From assembly GCF_001592265.1 (NCBI RefSeq), contig NZ_BCWP01000013.1:28932-92931 (forward strand): 64,000 bases of DNA. The letters are read 5' to 3'. Numbering within the stretch: position 1 is the stretch's first letter; each line of letters starts with the position of its first letter. The notes beneath the pieces were generated by a model. It saw only the letters and a program-made list of their open reading frames with translations. It was not told where the DNA came from and made no database searches. This DNA comes from Curvibacter delicatus NBRC 14919. Lineage in GTDB: Bacteria; Pseudomonadota; Gammaproteobacteria; Burkholderiales; Burkholderiaceae_C. Both the position numbers and the translations under genes were made by a program. Positions 53,683 through 61,855 of the stretch are shown here, piece by piece.

Positions 53683-54228
53683 ATGAAGGTCGTGCCAACA
53701 GCAATCCCGGAGGTTCTCATCATCGAACCTCTTGTGTTTGGGGATAGTCGCGGCTTCTTCTTCGAGAGTTTCAACCAGCGTGCCTTCAGCCAGGCTGTGG
53801 GGCAGGATGTCCAGTTCCTGCAGGATAACCATAGCCGCTCGGCGCATGGTGTGCTGCGTGGACTTCATTACCAACTTCTCCGGCCGCAAGGCAAGCTGGT
53901 CCGTGTGGTTCGAGGGGCTGTATTCGACGTCGCTGTTGATATTCGCAGATCGTCTCCTACCTTCGGTCGATGGACGGGAGCGATGCTCACGGAGGATAAC
54001 TGCCGACAGATGTGGATTCCTCCCGGCTTTGCGCATGGCTTTCTGGTGACCAGCGAGTCAGCCGACTTTCTCTATAAGACGACTGATTATTATGCGCCGG
54101 AGCATGAGCGTTGCATTATCTGGAACGATGCTGAGCTCGCGATCGAATGGCCCGTGCCCATGGGCCTCCAGTTGTCAGAGAAGGATGCGATGGGGTGTTC
54201 ATTTGCTGCGGCTGAAAAGTATGTCTAA
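53683..54228 (+). CDS. rfbC: dTDP-4-dehydrorhamnose 3,5-epimerase
   Basis: A 181-residue cupin that epimerises dTDP-4-keto-6-deoxyglucose at C3 and C5. The catalytic histidine lies in GVLRGLHYQ and the tyrosine in LYKTTDYYAPEHE. VQFLQDNHSRSAHG and WIPPGFAHGFLV support the call. It is 11 bp downstream of rfbA. Confidence 0.94.
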   Translation: MKVVPTAIPEVLIIEPLVFGDSRGFFFESFNQRAFSQAVGQDVQFLQDNHSRSAHGVLRGLHYQLLRPQGKLVRVVRGAVFDVAVDIRRSSPTFGRWTGAMLTEDNCRQMWIPPGFAHGFLVTSESADFLYKTTDYYAPEHERCIIWNDAELAIEWPVPMGLQLSEKDAMGCSFAAAEKYV

Positions 54229-54249
54229 GTTGACCTATAAAATTCAAAA

Positions 54250-55674
54250 ATGATTCACCCCGTCATTCTCTGTGGAGGCAGTGGTACGCGCCTGTGGCCG
54301 TTGTCCCGTAAGGCGTTCCCTAAGCAGTTCATCCCCTTGCTCGGGGATAAATCACTGCTGCAGTTGACGATGGAGCGTGTTGCTCCGCTGGCCAAAGGCA
54401 AGCCGGAATCCATTACTTGTGTGGCGGCAGAGGAGCACCGTTTCCTGGTGGCCGATGTGGCAACGCAGGTCGGACTGTCTGTGCGGCAGATTCTCGAACC
54501 CCAGGCGAAGAACACGGCCGCTGCCATGGCGCTGGCGGCCCTGGCGGTGCCGGGCGATACTCTGCTGTTGTTCTGTCCGGCCGACCATCACATCCCGGAT
54601 GACCAAGCCTTCTGCGCCATGGTTCAGGGCGCGGTTCTTGCGGCGCAGGCCGGCCAGCTGGTGATCTTTGGCGTGCAGCCAAGTTTCCCCAGTACGGCTT
54701 ATGGCTACATCCAGAAGGGCTCCGCAGTCGGTGACGGCTTCGTTGTGGCCCGTTTCGTCGAGAAACCATCGCACGACAAGGCACTTGAATTCCTGGCCAG
54801 TGGCCAATATCTCTGGAATGCCGGTGTATTCCTAATGCGCGCCCAGGATCTGTTGGCAGCACTGCAGGCTCATGCGCCGGACATATTGGACGTATGCCGA
54901 CAGGCCATGCGTCTGCCGCAGCGTGATGGCCTGTTCCTGCGCCCCGATGCGCAGATCTTTGCCACTTGTCGCGGCCAATCGATTGACTACGCTGTGATGG
55001 AGAAGGCGCGCAACGTCAGCGTCTTTTCCTTTGCTGGTGTCTGGAGCGACGTGGGCAGCTGGACCGCCGTAGCGCAGCTGGCCGCCCCAGATGCACAGGG
55101 TAACCGCGCTGGCGGCGATGTGCAACTGGCGCATCATCTGCATGCGCGCGACACCTACATCCATGCAGGTGGACAGCGTCCCGTAGTGACGCTGGGCACG
55201 AAGAACCTGCTGGTCATCGACACGTCGGATGCGCTGCTGGTGGCTGACGCTGCTCATGCCGAAGCCGTCAAGGAAGTTGTGGTCAAGCTGGAGGAGCTCG
55301 ATGCCTCGCAGGCAGTGCAGCATCGGAGGGTCGCGAGACCATGGGGATGGTACGATAGTGTCGATTTTGGAGCGCGCCACCAAGTCAAACGCATAACCGT
55401 CAAGCCTGGGGCCGCGCTTTCCTTGCAGATGCACCGTCATCGTGCCGAGCACTGGGTGGTCGTCAGCGGCACAGCAGAGGTAACTAACGGCGACCAAGTC
55501 CTGATCCTGCACGAAAATCAGAGCACCTATATTCCTATCGGACGGGTGCATCGTTTGGCCAATCCCAGTAAGGTTCCACTGGAAATTATCGAAGTTCAGA
55601 GCGGCGTTTACTTGGGGGAGGATGACATCATTCGGTTTGACGATGCTTATGGGCGCAAATCGTCCGACGAATGA
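54250..55674 (+). CDS. manC: Mannose-1-phosphate guanylyltransferase / mannose-6-phosphate isomerase
   Basis: A 474-residue bifunctional enzyme supplying GDP-mannose. The N-terminal nucleotidyltransferase has GGSGTRLWPLSRKAFPKQF and FVEKPSHDKA. The C-terminal type II isomerase cupin has LSLQMHRHRAEHWVVVSGTA with its metal ligands. The intact GGSGTRLWP signature contrasts with the altered one in RfbA. It is the last gene before a gene-free stretch. Confidence 0.95.
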   Translation: MIHPVILCGGSGTRLWPLSRKAFPKQFIPLLGDKSLLQLTMERVAPLAKGKPESITCVAAEEHRFLVADVATQVGLSVRQILEPQAKNTAAAMALAALAVPGDTLLLFCPADHHIPDDQAFCAMVQGAVLAAQAGQLVIFGVQPSFPSTAYGYIQKGSAVGDGFVVARFVEKPSHDKALEFLASGQYLWNAGVFLMRAQDLLAALQAHAPDILDVCRQAMRLPQRDGLFLRPDAQIFATCRGQSIDYAVMEKARNVSVFSFAGVWSDVGSWTAVAQLAAPDAQGNRAGGDVQLAHHLHARDTYIHAGGQRPVVTLGTKNLLVIDTSDALLVADAAHAEAVKEVVVKLEELDASQAVQHRRVARPWGWYDSVDFGARHQVKRITVKPGAALSLQMHRHRAEHWVVVSGTAEVTNGDQVLILHENQSTYIPIGRVHRLANPSKVPLEIIEVQSGVYLGEDDIIRFDDAYGRKSSDE

Positions 55675-56010
55675 ATTTTTAGAAGCAAAGTGCATTGTCT
55701 GCTGCAACTGCGGCAGCGAAGATGCCAGTTGCTTGCGTCGACCAGCAGGCGTTGATTGGATCAAAATCCGGAATCTTTGCTGCTACTGTTGTGTGCTGGA
55801 GTAAGTGTTGCTTCTTTCTTGTGGGGGCGTTCTGAGTCTGAAGTGGCTGTATGCACAGGGGGGCGAAGCCGGTCTGCCTTGGTAATACTGTCTGCACCGA
55901 CGGCTTTGGGATATGGGCCCTATGAGAGCTGCGGTCAAGCTGGCACTTGTGCTGATTTCAGGGAATTGGGGCGATGTCAATCTTTCTAATAGGCGGGAAG
56001 GCGATTTATA
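55675..56010 (+). other. Gene-free stretch with lower GC at the start of the variable polysaccharide genes
   Basis: This 336-bp region has no convincing coding frame on either strand. Short frames with coding-like fragments (a plus-strand run reading LKWLYAQGGEAGLPW at about 55838-55882 and a later one ending at 56010) are interrupted by stops and may be the decayed remains of a gene, but I do not recognise it. A promoter for the next operon probably lies here. Confidence 0.4.
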
Positions 56011-57018
56011 GTGAAAGTGTTAGTGACTGGTTCGGCCGGCTTCATCGGATCGGCCTTGACGATGCGTCTCTTGGCGCGTGGTGACCAAGTTGTCGGTATT
56101 GACAACCACAATGATTATTACGATCCTGCCCTCAAGGAGGCTCGGCTGGCTCGCTACGCGCAGCACCACGGCTATTCCCATCTGCGTATTGACCTAGCGG
56201 ACCGTTGGGCGGTACAGCAGTGTTTTGCCGCGCATAAGCCGCAGCGCGTTGTGAATCTTGCGGCTCAAGCGGGCGTTCGGTACTCCATTCAGAACCCGTT
56301 GGCCTATATTGATAGCAACATTCTCGGCTTCGCGAATATCTTAGAGGGGTGTCGTCATAACGGCGTCGAGCATCTGGTCTACGCAAGTAGTTCCAGTGTC
56401 TACGGTGCCAATACGGCCATGCCCTTCTCTGTTCATCAGAACGTGGATCATCCACTGAGTCTCTATGCTGCCAGTAAGAAGGCGAATGAGCTGATGGCGC
56501 ACAGTTATAGTCATCTCTATGGGTTGCCTGCAACTGGGCTGCGGTTCTTTACGGTCTACGGACCATGGGGACGCCCCGATATGGCGTTATTCAAGTTTGC
56601 CAAGGCTATGCTCGCTGGGGATCCAATACAGGTGTTCAACCATGGCGAGCACCGGCGTGACTTCACCTACATCGACGATATTGTTGAAGGCGTTATTCGT
56701 GTCTTGGATCAAGCGGCCTCGAAGAATCTGGGTTGGATGGGGGATAAGCCGGATCCTGGAACAAGCAATGTGCCGTGGCGCGTCTACAACATAGGTAACA
56801 ATTCGCCCGTAAAATTGCTGGACTTCATTGCTGCGCTGGAACGCGCGCTGGGTGTGAAGGCAAAAATGGAACTCGTGCCTCTCCAAGCGGGCGATGTGCC
56901 AGATACCTACGCGGATATTGTCGATCTTGTTGAGCAGTTCGCCTATAAGCCTTCAACAACAGTGGAAGAAGGTATTGGCCGCTTTGTCTCTTGGTATCGA
57001 GATTATTTTGAAGTTTAA
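56011..57018 (+). CDS. NAD-dependent nucleotide-sugar 4-epimerase (UDP-glucuronate 4-epimerase-like)
   Basis: A 335-residue SDR with [53 protein letters not shown] and the catalytic [39 protein letters not shown] is typical of CapI/LspL-type UDP-glucuronate 4-epimerases. The start is GTG 56011, preceded by GGGAAGG about ten bases upstream. It leads the lower-GC gene group of the locus. Confidence 0.9.
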   Translation: MKVLVTGSAGFIGSALTMRLLARGDQVVGIDNHNDYYDPALKEARLARYAQHHGYSHLRIDLADRWAVQQCFAAHKPQRVVNLAAQAGVRYSIQNPLAYIDSNILGFANILEGCRHNGVEHLVYASSSSVYGANTAMPFSVHQNVDHPLSLYAASKKANELMAHSYSHLYGLPATGLRFFTVYGPWGRPDMALFKFAKAMLAGDPIQVFNHGEHRRDFTYIDDIVEGVIRVLDQAASKNLGWMGDKPDPGTSNVPWRVYNIGNNSPVKLLDFIAALERALGVKAKMELVPLQAGDVPDTYADIVDLVEQFAYKPSTTVEEGIGRFVSWYRDYFEV

Positions 57019-57028
57019 GAGGACAAGG

Positions 57029-58303
57029 ATGCAATCCAAGGACATCAAACTCGCTGTTATTGGTCTTGGCTACGTGGGGCTACCACTTGCCGTCGAATTC
57101 GGTCGCAACAGATCGGTTGTTGGGTTTGACATAAGTCAGCAGCGCATAAGTGAACTGAAGGTTGGTAATGACACCACTCTCGAGACCACTCGGGACGAGC
57201 TTGAAGCCGCTAGACATCTTGTCTACTCCACGAGCCTAGAGGACTTGCGCGACTGCAATTGCTTTATCGTTACCGTTCCTACGCCTATTGACGAATACAA
57301 GCGCCCGGATCTCACTCCACTGATTAAAGCTAGCGAGACTGTCGCTAAGGTGCTTAAGCCCCAAGATATCGTCATTTACGAATCCACCGTTTATCCGGGG
57401 TGTACGGAAGAAGATTGCGTGCCGGTTCTGGAAAAACACTCTGGTCTGAAATTCAATCGAGATTTTTTTTGCGGCTACAGTCCCGAGCGAATCAATCCAG
57501 GTGATAAAGATCATCGCGTCACCACGATCAAGAAGGTGACGTCAGGCTCGACCCCTCATGTCGCCGATCTTGTCGATTCGCTTTACAACGAAATCATCAC
57601 AGTCGGCACCCACAAGGCAGGAAGCATCAAGGTTGCCGAAGCGGCTAAGGTCATAGAGAACACCCAACGAGATCTCAACATCGCACTTGTCAATGAGTTG
57701 GCGCTCATTTTCAACAGGATGGGTATTGATACCGAGGCTGTCCTTGCGGCCGCGGGCACCAAATGGAACTTCCTCCCGTTTCGCCCTGGTTTGGTTGGAG
57801 GGCATTGCATAGGTGTTGACCCATATTATTTGACCCACAAGGCGCAAGCCATTGGCTATCACCCGGAGATCATTTTGGCGGGCCGCCGTTTGAATGACGG
57901 TATGGGAGGCTACGTGGTGAGTCAGCTTGTAAAGGCGATGACCAAGAAGCGGATACAAGTTGACGGAGCGAAGATCTTGGTCATGGGACTCGCATTCAAG
58001 GAAAACTGCCCTGATCTGAGGAACACCCGAGTCGTTGATATTGTGAAGGAGCTGAGGGACTACAACTGCGATGTCGATGTCTATGATCCTTGGGTTTCGA
58101 TCGGGAGTGCGCAACATGAATACGAGTTGACGCCAATCGATACCCCAAGGTCGGGGCAGTACGACGCGATAGTGCTTGCGGTGGCTCATCAGCAGTTCAA
58201 GGCTATGGGGGCGACCGAGATCCGTAGGCTGGGCAAGGAGACCTGCGTTCTGTATGACCTCAAATATGTTCTGAATGCTCAGGAGGCCGATCTTCGGTTG
58301 TGA
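57029..58303 (+). CDS. UDP-N-acetylhexosamine 6-dehydrogenase (TviB/WbpO-like)
   Basis: A 424-residue NAD-dependent dehydrogenase that oxidises UDP-GlcNAc or UDP-GalNAc to the uronic acid. Motifs are [38 protein letters not shown], the catalytic-cysteine segment [19 protein letters not shown] and [21 protein letters not shown]. Overall it resembles Vi-antigen TviB and WbpO. ATG 57029 is used because an upstream frame extension overlaps the epimerase gene. The next two genes need the UDP-HexNAcA it would produce. Confidence 0.92.
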   Translation: MQSKDIKLAVIGLGYVGLPLAVEFGRNRSVVGFDISQQRISELKVGNDTTLETTRDELEAARHLVYSTSLEDLRDCNCFIVTVPTPIDEYKRPDLTPLIKASETVAKVLKPQDIVIYESTVYPGCTEEDCVPVLEKHSGLKFNRDFFCGYSPERINPGDKDHRVTTIKKVTSGSTPHVADLVDSLYNEIITVGTHKAGSIKVAEAAKVIENTQRDLNIALVNELALIFNRMGIDTEAVLAAAGTKWNFLPFRPGLVGGHCIGVDPYYLTHKAQAIGYHPEIILAGRRLNDGMGGYVVSQLVKAMTKKRIQVDGAKILVMGLAFKENCPDLRNTRVVDIVKELRDYNCDVDVYDPWVSIGSAQHEYELTPIDTPRSGQYDAIVLAVAHQQFKAMGATEIRRLGKETCVLYDLKYVLNAQEADLRL

Positions 58304-58310
58304 GGAAACG

Positions 58311-59360
58311 ATGAAAGAGAAAATAAAAAATAGAAAAATTCGAATGGCCATTGTTGGTTGTGGTCGAATTTCAAAGAATCACTTCGGTTCAATCGATTCT
58401 CATATCAAGGATGTTGAGCTAGTTGCCGTCTGTGATACAGACCCAAACACGTTGGCTGAGCACATCGAGCGGCATCGTGTGCAGGGGTATCTGTCAATGG
58501 AGGAGCTATTAAAGACGGAGCGGCTCGATCTCGTGGCGCTTTGTACCCCAAGCGGCATTCATCCTGAACAAGCGGTGCTGGCGGCGAAATATGGCGTTCA
58601 CGTCATGACTGAGAAACCGATGGCGACCCGCTGGCAAGATGGGCAGCGTATGGTTAAGGCGTGTGATGAGGCCGGTGTTCGTCTCTTTGTGGTCAAGCAG
58701 AATCGACGAAACACCACGCTTCAGCTTCTGAAGCGCGCAGTTGAGGAGGCGCGCTTTGGCAAGATTCATATGGTCCACTTGAATGTCTTCTGGACTCGAC
58801 CGCAGTCCTACTACGATCAGGCGAAATGGCGAGGGACGTGGGAGTTTGATGGCGGTGCATTCATGAACCAAGCGAGCCACTATGTTGATTTGCTCGATTG
58901 GCTTATCGGCCCGGTCGAGAAGGTCCAGTGCATGATGAGCACGTCTAGAGATATCGAAGTCGAAGACACCGGCGTACTGAATGTGAGGTGGCGTAATGGA
59001 GCGTTGGGTTCCATGAGTGTCACCATGCTTACGTATCCGCGGAACCTTGAGGGTAGCATCACAATACTTGGCGACAAGGGTTCGATTCGCGTCGGCGGAG
59101 TGGCCGTCAATGAAATCCAGCTGTGGGAGTTCGCGGAGCCGAAGGATTACGACAAAGATATACAAGTGGCCAACTACGAAACCACATCAGTTTACGGCTT
59201 CGGGCACCCGCTGTATTACCAGAATGTAATTGACGTGCTGCGCGGCGAGGCCGAGCCGGAAACTGATGGCCGTGAGGGTTTGAAGTCGCTTGAGTTGTTG
59301 ATCGCGGCCTATCTCTCTGCCCGGGATGGCAAGACGGTTTCCTTGCCGCTGGAGTACTAG
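58311..59360 (+). CDS. wlbA: Gfo/Idh/MocA-family nucleotide-sugar 3-oxidase (WlbA/WbpB-like)
   Basis: A 349-residue NAD-dependent oxidoreductase. It has the Rossmann motif [16 protein letters not shown], the family EKP motif ([13 protein letters not shown]), and [31 protein letters not shown]. In known pathways WlbA/WbpB oxidises UDP-N-acetylglucosaminuronate at C3, preparing for amination. The start follows the dehydrogenase by 7 bp. Its base composition is low in GC, like its neighbours. Confidence 0.9.
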   Translation: MKEKIKNRKIRMAIVGCGRISKNHFGSIDSHIKDVELVAVCDTDPNTLAEHIERHRVQGYLSMEELLKTERLDLVALCTPSGIHPEQAVLAAKYGVHVMTEKPMATRWQDGQRMVKACDEAGVRLFVVKQNRRNTTLQLLKRAVEEARFGKIHMVHLNVFWTRPQSYYDQAKWRGTWEFDGGAFMNQASHYVDLLDWLIGPVEKVQCMMSTSRDIEVEDTGVLNVRWRNGALGSMSVTMLTYPRNLEGSITILGDKGSIRVGGVAVNEIQLWEFAEPKDYDKDIQVANYETTSVYGFGHPLYYQNVIDVLRGEAEPETDGREGLKSLELLIAAYLSARDGKTVSLPLEY

Positions 59361-59362
59361 TG

Positions 59363-59944
59363 ATGAACTACTCCGTCCACGCCTCCGCTGTTGTTGACGA
59401 CGGTGCGCAGATAGGTGAGGGCTCGCGTATATGGCACTTCGTGCACGTCTGTAGTGGAGCCCGCATAGGCAAAGGGGTTTCGCTCGGTCAGAACGTCTTT
59501 GTTGGCAACAAGGCGGTCATTGGCGACAAGTGCAAGATTCAGAACAATGTCTCCATCTACGATAACGTGACATTGGAGGAGGGTGTGTTCTGCGGTCCTA
59601 GCATGGTGTTCACTAATGTCTACAACCCTCGTTCGCTCATCGAGCGTAAGAACGAATACCGCGATACTCTTGTCAAGAGGGGGGCTACGCTGGGCGCCAA
59701 CTCAACTATCGTGTGCGGTGCTGTTATTGGTGAATATGCTTTTATCGGCGCCGGCGCCGTCGTAAATCGCAATGTGCCCGCCTACGCGTTGATGGTGGGG
59801 GTGCCGGCTCGCCAGATCGGCTGGATGAGCGAGTTCGGTGAACAGCTGCCGCTACCTCTTAGGGGTGACGCTGAAGCTGTTTGCTCCCATACAGGGGCTC
59901 GTTATGTGCTCAAGGATAGCTCTCTTCATCGGATCCAGGCCTGA
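59363..59944 (+). CDS. wlbB: UDP-2-acetamido-3-amino-2,3-dideoxyglucuronate N-acetyltransferase (WlbB/WbpD-like)
   Basis: A 193-residue left-handed beta-helix acetyltransferase with hexapeptide repeats ([29 protein letters not shown]). Family features are [38 protein letters not shown] and [14 protein letters not shown]. It adds an acetyl group to the 3-amino group made by the WbpE-type aminotransferase. ATG 59363 is preferred over GTG 59360, since GGAG at 59351 fits it best. Confidence 0.92.
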   Translation: MNYSVHASAVVDDGAQIGEGSRIWHFVHVCSGARIGKGVSLGQNVFVGNKAVIGDKCKIQNNVSIYDNVTLEEGVFCGPSMVFTNVYNPRSLIERKNEYRDTLVKRGATLGANSTIVCGAVIGEYAFIGAGAVVNRNVPAYALMVGVPARQIGWMSEFGEQLPLPLRGDAEAVCSHTGARYVLKDSSLHRIQA

Positions 59945-59946
59945 CA

Positions 59947-60210
59947 ATGGAATTCATCGACCTAAAGAGTCAGTACCGGCGGCTCAAGCCTCAGATCGAC
60001 GCCGCGATTCAGCGCGTGCTGGAACACGGTCAGTTCATCCTCGGTCCCGAAGTGGCTGAGCTGGAGGAAAAATTGGCTGCCTACACGGGCGCCAGGTACT
60101 GCATCAGCGTGGCCAATGGCACGGATGCACTGCAGATCGCACTGATGGCGCTGGGTGTTGGGCCAGGTGACGAGGTTACGGTCTCAACTATGTGGGCTTG
60201 CGTTACATGA
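59947..60210 (+). pseudogene. Truncated WbpE-type aminotransferase (N-terminal part only)
   Basis: Residues 1-77 match the start of a DegT/DnrJ/EryC1 aminotransferase: MEFIDLKSQYRRLKPQIDAA, EHGQFILGPEVAELEEKLAAYTGARYC, ANGTDALQIALMALGVGPGDEV. After GACGAGGTT near 60177 the sequence changes to another gene, and the frame ends after ten unrelated residues. The PLP lysine and about 280 residues are missing, so the enzyme is dead. It would have made the 3-amino sugar between WlbA and WlbB. Confidence 0.85.
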
Positions 60211-60674
60211 ACGTGTATGGCCCCCGGCAGGACTATCACGGCGCCTATATCGCCGTGATCATGAAGATGCTTGACGCCATCGACAAGGGCGAGAGCCCGA
60301 CCATCATGGGCGATGGCTCCGAAGCCTTCGACTTTGTGGCCGTGGAGGACTGCGGCTTAGCCAATGTGTGTGCAATGAAGTCGGAGGCGGTGGATTCGTT
60401 CTACAACGTCGGCACAGGCAAGCGCACTTCGCTCAAAGAGCTGGCGGAGATGCTTATCGTCCTGACCGGTAGCAAGCAGCCGATCAAGTACGCTCCGCGC
60501 AGTCAGGCAACGCTGGTGCGCAACCGTATCGGCAGCCCCGTCAAGGCATCCAAGGAGATCGGATTCACGTCAACCATTGACCTAAAGGAAGGGCTGCGCC
60601 GTCTGATCGAGTGGCGCGCCAGCCACAAGGCAGAAGTCGCAGCTCGTCGCGCCGCCGTGGGATTGCCCGCATGA
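60178..60674 (+). pseudogene. C-terminal half of an NAD-dependent SDR epimerase, fused after the truncated wbpE
   Basis: In a different frame from the wbpE part, the sequence reads YGLNYVGLRYMNVYGPRQDYHGAYIAVIMKMLDAIDKG, MGDGSEAFDFVAVEDC and VGTGKRTSLKELAEMLIVLTG, which is the C-terminal half of an SDR nucleotide-sugar epimerase. The Rossmann glycine motif and catalytic YxxxK are absent. The end overlaps the next gene by ATGA, as an intact operon partner would. A GTG at 60192 could start a fragment, but it would have no NAD site. Confidence 0.85.
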
Positions 60675-61855
60675 GCAGCAGCGTCAAGATGAATGTCCCG
60701 ATTGCGCGGACCAACCTCACCGAGGCGGAAATCCAGAGCGTGCTGGGGCCGCTGCGCAGCGGTTGGCTGGTGCAGGGGCCGAAGGTGCGCGAATTCGAGG
60801 AGAAGTGGTCGGCCTTCACCGGAGCTCGCTATTCCATCGCCGTGACCTCTTGCACAACCGCCCTGCACCTGTCGCTGGCGGCACTGGGTTTTGGCCCGGG
60901 CGACGAGGCCATTGTGCCGGCCTTTACCTGGATCGCGACCGCCAACGTGGTTGAGCATTTGGGTGGCAAGGTGGTCTTCTGCGATATTGACCTCAATACC
61001 TTCAATCTCGACGTCAACAACGCGGCTCGCAAGATCACACCTCGCACTAAAGCCATCCTGCCGGTTCACTTGTTCGGCTTGTCGGCCGATATGGGGCCGG
61101 TCATGGAACTGGCGCGCAAACACAACCTGTGGGTGGTTGAGGACGCCGCGTGCGGTTTCGGAAGCACCTATCAGGGGCAGCATGTTGGTACATTTGGTGA
61201 CACCGGATGCTTCAGCTTTCACCCCCGCAAGGCCATCACCACGGGCGAAGGCGGGATGATCACGACGCAAAGCGAAGCGCTGGCCGAAAAACTGCGGCGT
61301 CTGCGGGATCATGGCGCGGCCATGACAGACTTGCAGCGTCATATGGGCGCCCGTCCCTATCTCCTGGCCGATCATCCGGATGCAGGTTACAACCAGCGCA
61401 TGACGGATTTGCAGGCCGCGCTGGGCGCGGCACAAATGGACAGGGCGCAGGCGATCATCGACGAACGCCGGCGATTGGCTGCCGTCTATGATCAGGCGTT
61501 TGCCAAGCTGCCTTGGCTCAAGACCCCAGTCCATCCTGAGGGATATGGCCATGGGTTTCAGAGTTATCCCTGTCTGTTCCAGCCTGAACCGATCGATACC
61601 CAGTCTGTCAAACGGGTGAACGCCAAGAGAAACGAATGGATGGATCGTCTGCAGCGGGCGGGTATCTCCACGCGTCCCGCGACCCATGCGGTGCATATGC
61701 TGACCTTCTATCGCGAGAAGTACGACCTCCAGCCAGCAGATTTCCCTATGGCATTTGCTGCAAATGATTGCAGCATCTCCTTACCTCTGTTCCACGGAAT
61801 GACGGAGGCGGAGCAGCAGTACGTGATTGAAAATGTTCTGGGGTACAGCGGCTGA
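60671..61855 (+). CDS. DegT/DnrJ/EryC1 family PLP-dependent sugar aminotransferase
   Basis: A 394-residue aminotransferase of nucleotide sugars. It begins NVPIARTNLTEAEIQSVLGPLRSGWLVQGPKVREFEEKWSAFTGARY, has the PLP lysine in FSFHPRKAITTGEGGM, and SCTTALHLSLAALGFGPGDEAIVPAFTWIATANVVEHLGG. It differs clearly from the truncated WbpE, so it is not the same gene; it resembles perosamine-type aminotransferases. Its start overlaps the SDR fragment and its end overlaps asnB, which points to an operon that once included an intact epimerase. Confidence 0.92.
   Translation: MSSSVKMNVPIARTNLTEAEIQSVLGPLRSGWLVQGPKVREFEEKWSAFTGARYSIAVTSCTTALHLSLAALGFGPGDEAIVPAFTWIATANVVEHLGGKVVFCDIDLNTFNLDVNNAARKITPRTKAILPVHLFGLSADMGPVMELARKHNLWVVEDAACGFGSTYQGQHVGTFGDTGCFSFHPRKAITTGEGGMITTQSEALAEKLRRLRDHGAAMTDLQRHMGARPYLLADHPDAGYNQRMTDLQAALGAAQMDRAQAIIDERRRLAAVYDQAFAKLPWLKTPVHPEGYGHGFQSYPCLFQPEPIDTQSVKRVNAKRNEWMDRLQRAGISTRPATHAVHMLTFYREKYDLQPADFPMAFAANDCSISLPLFHGMTEAEQQYVIENVLGYSG

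Noticed and set aside
55756..55989. 77-codon open frame in the gene-free stretch of the polysaccharide locus
   Set aside because: No domain, poor start context and composition unlike its neighbours; decayed sequence is more likely.
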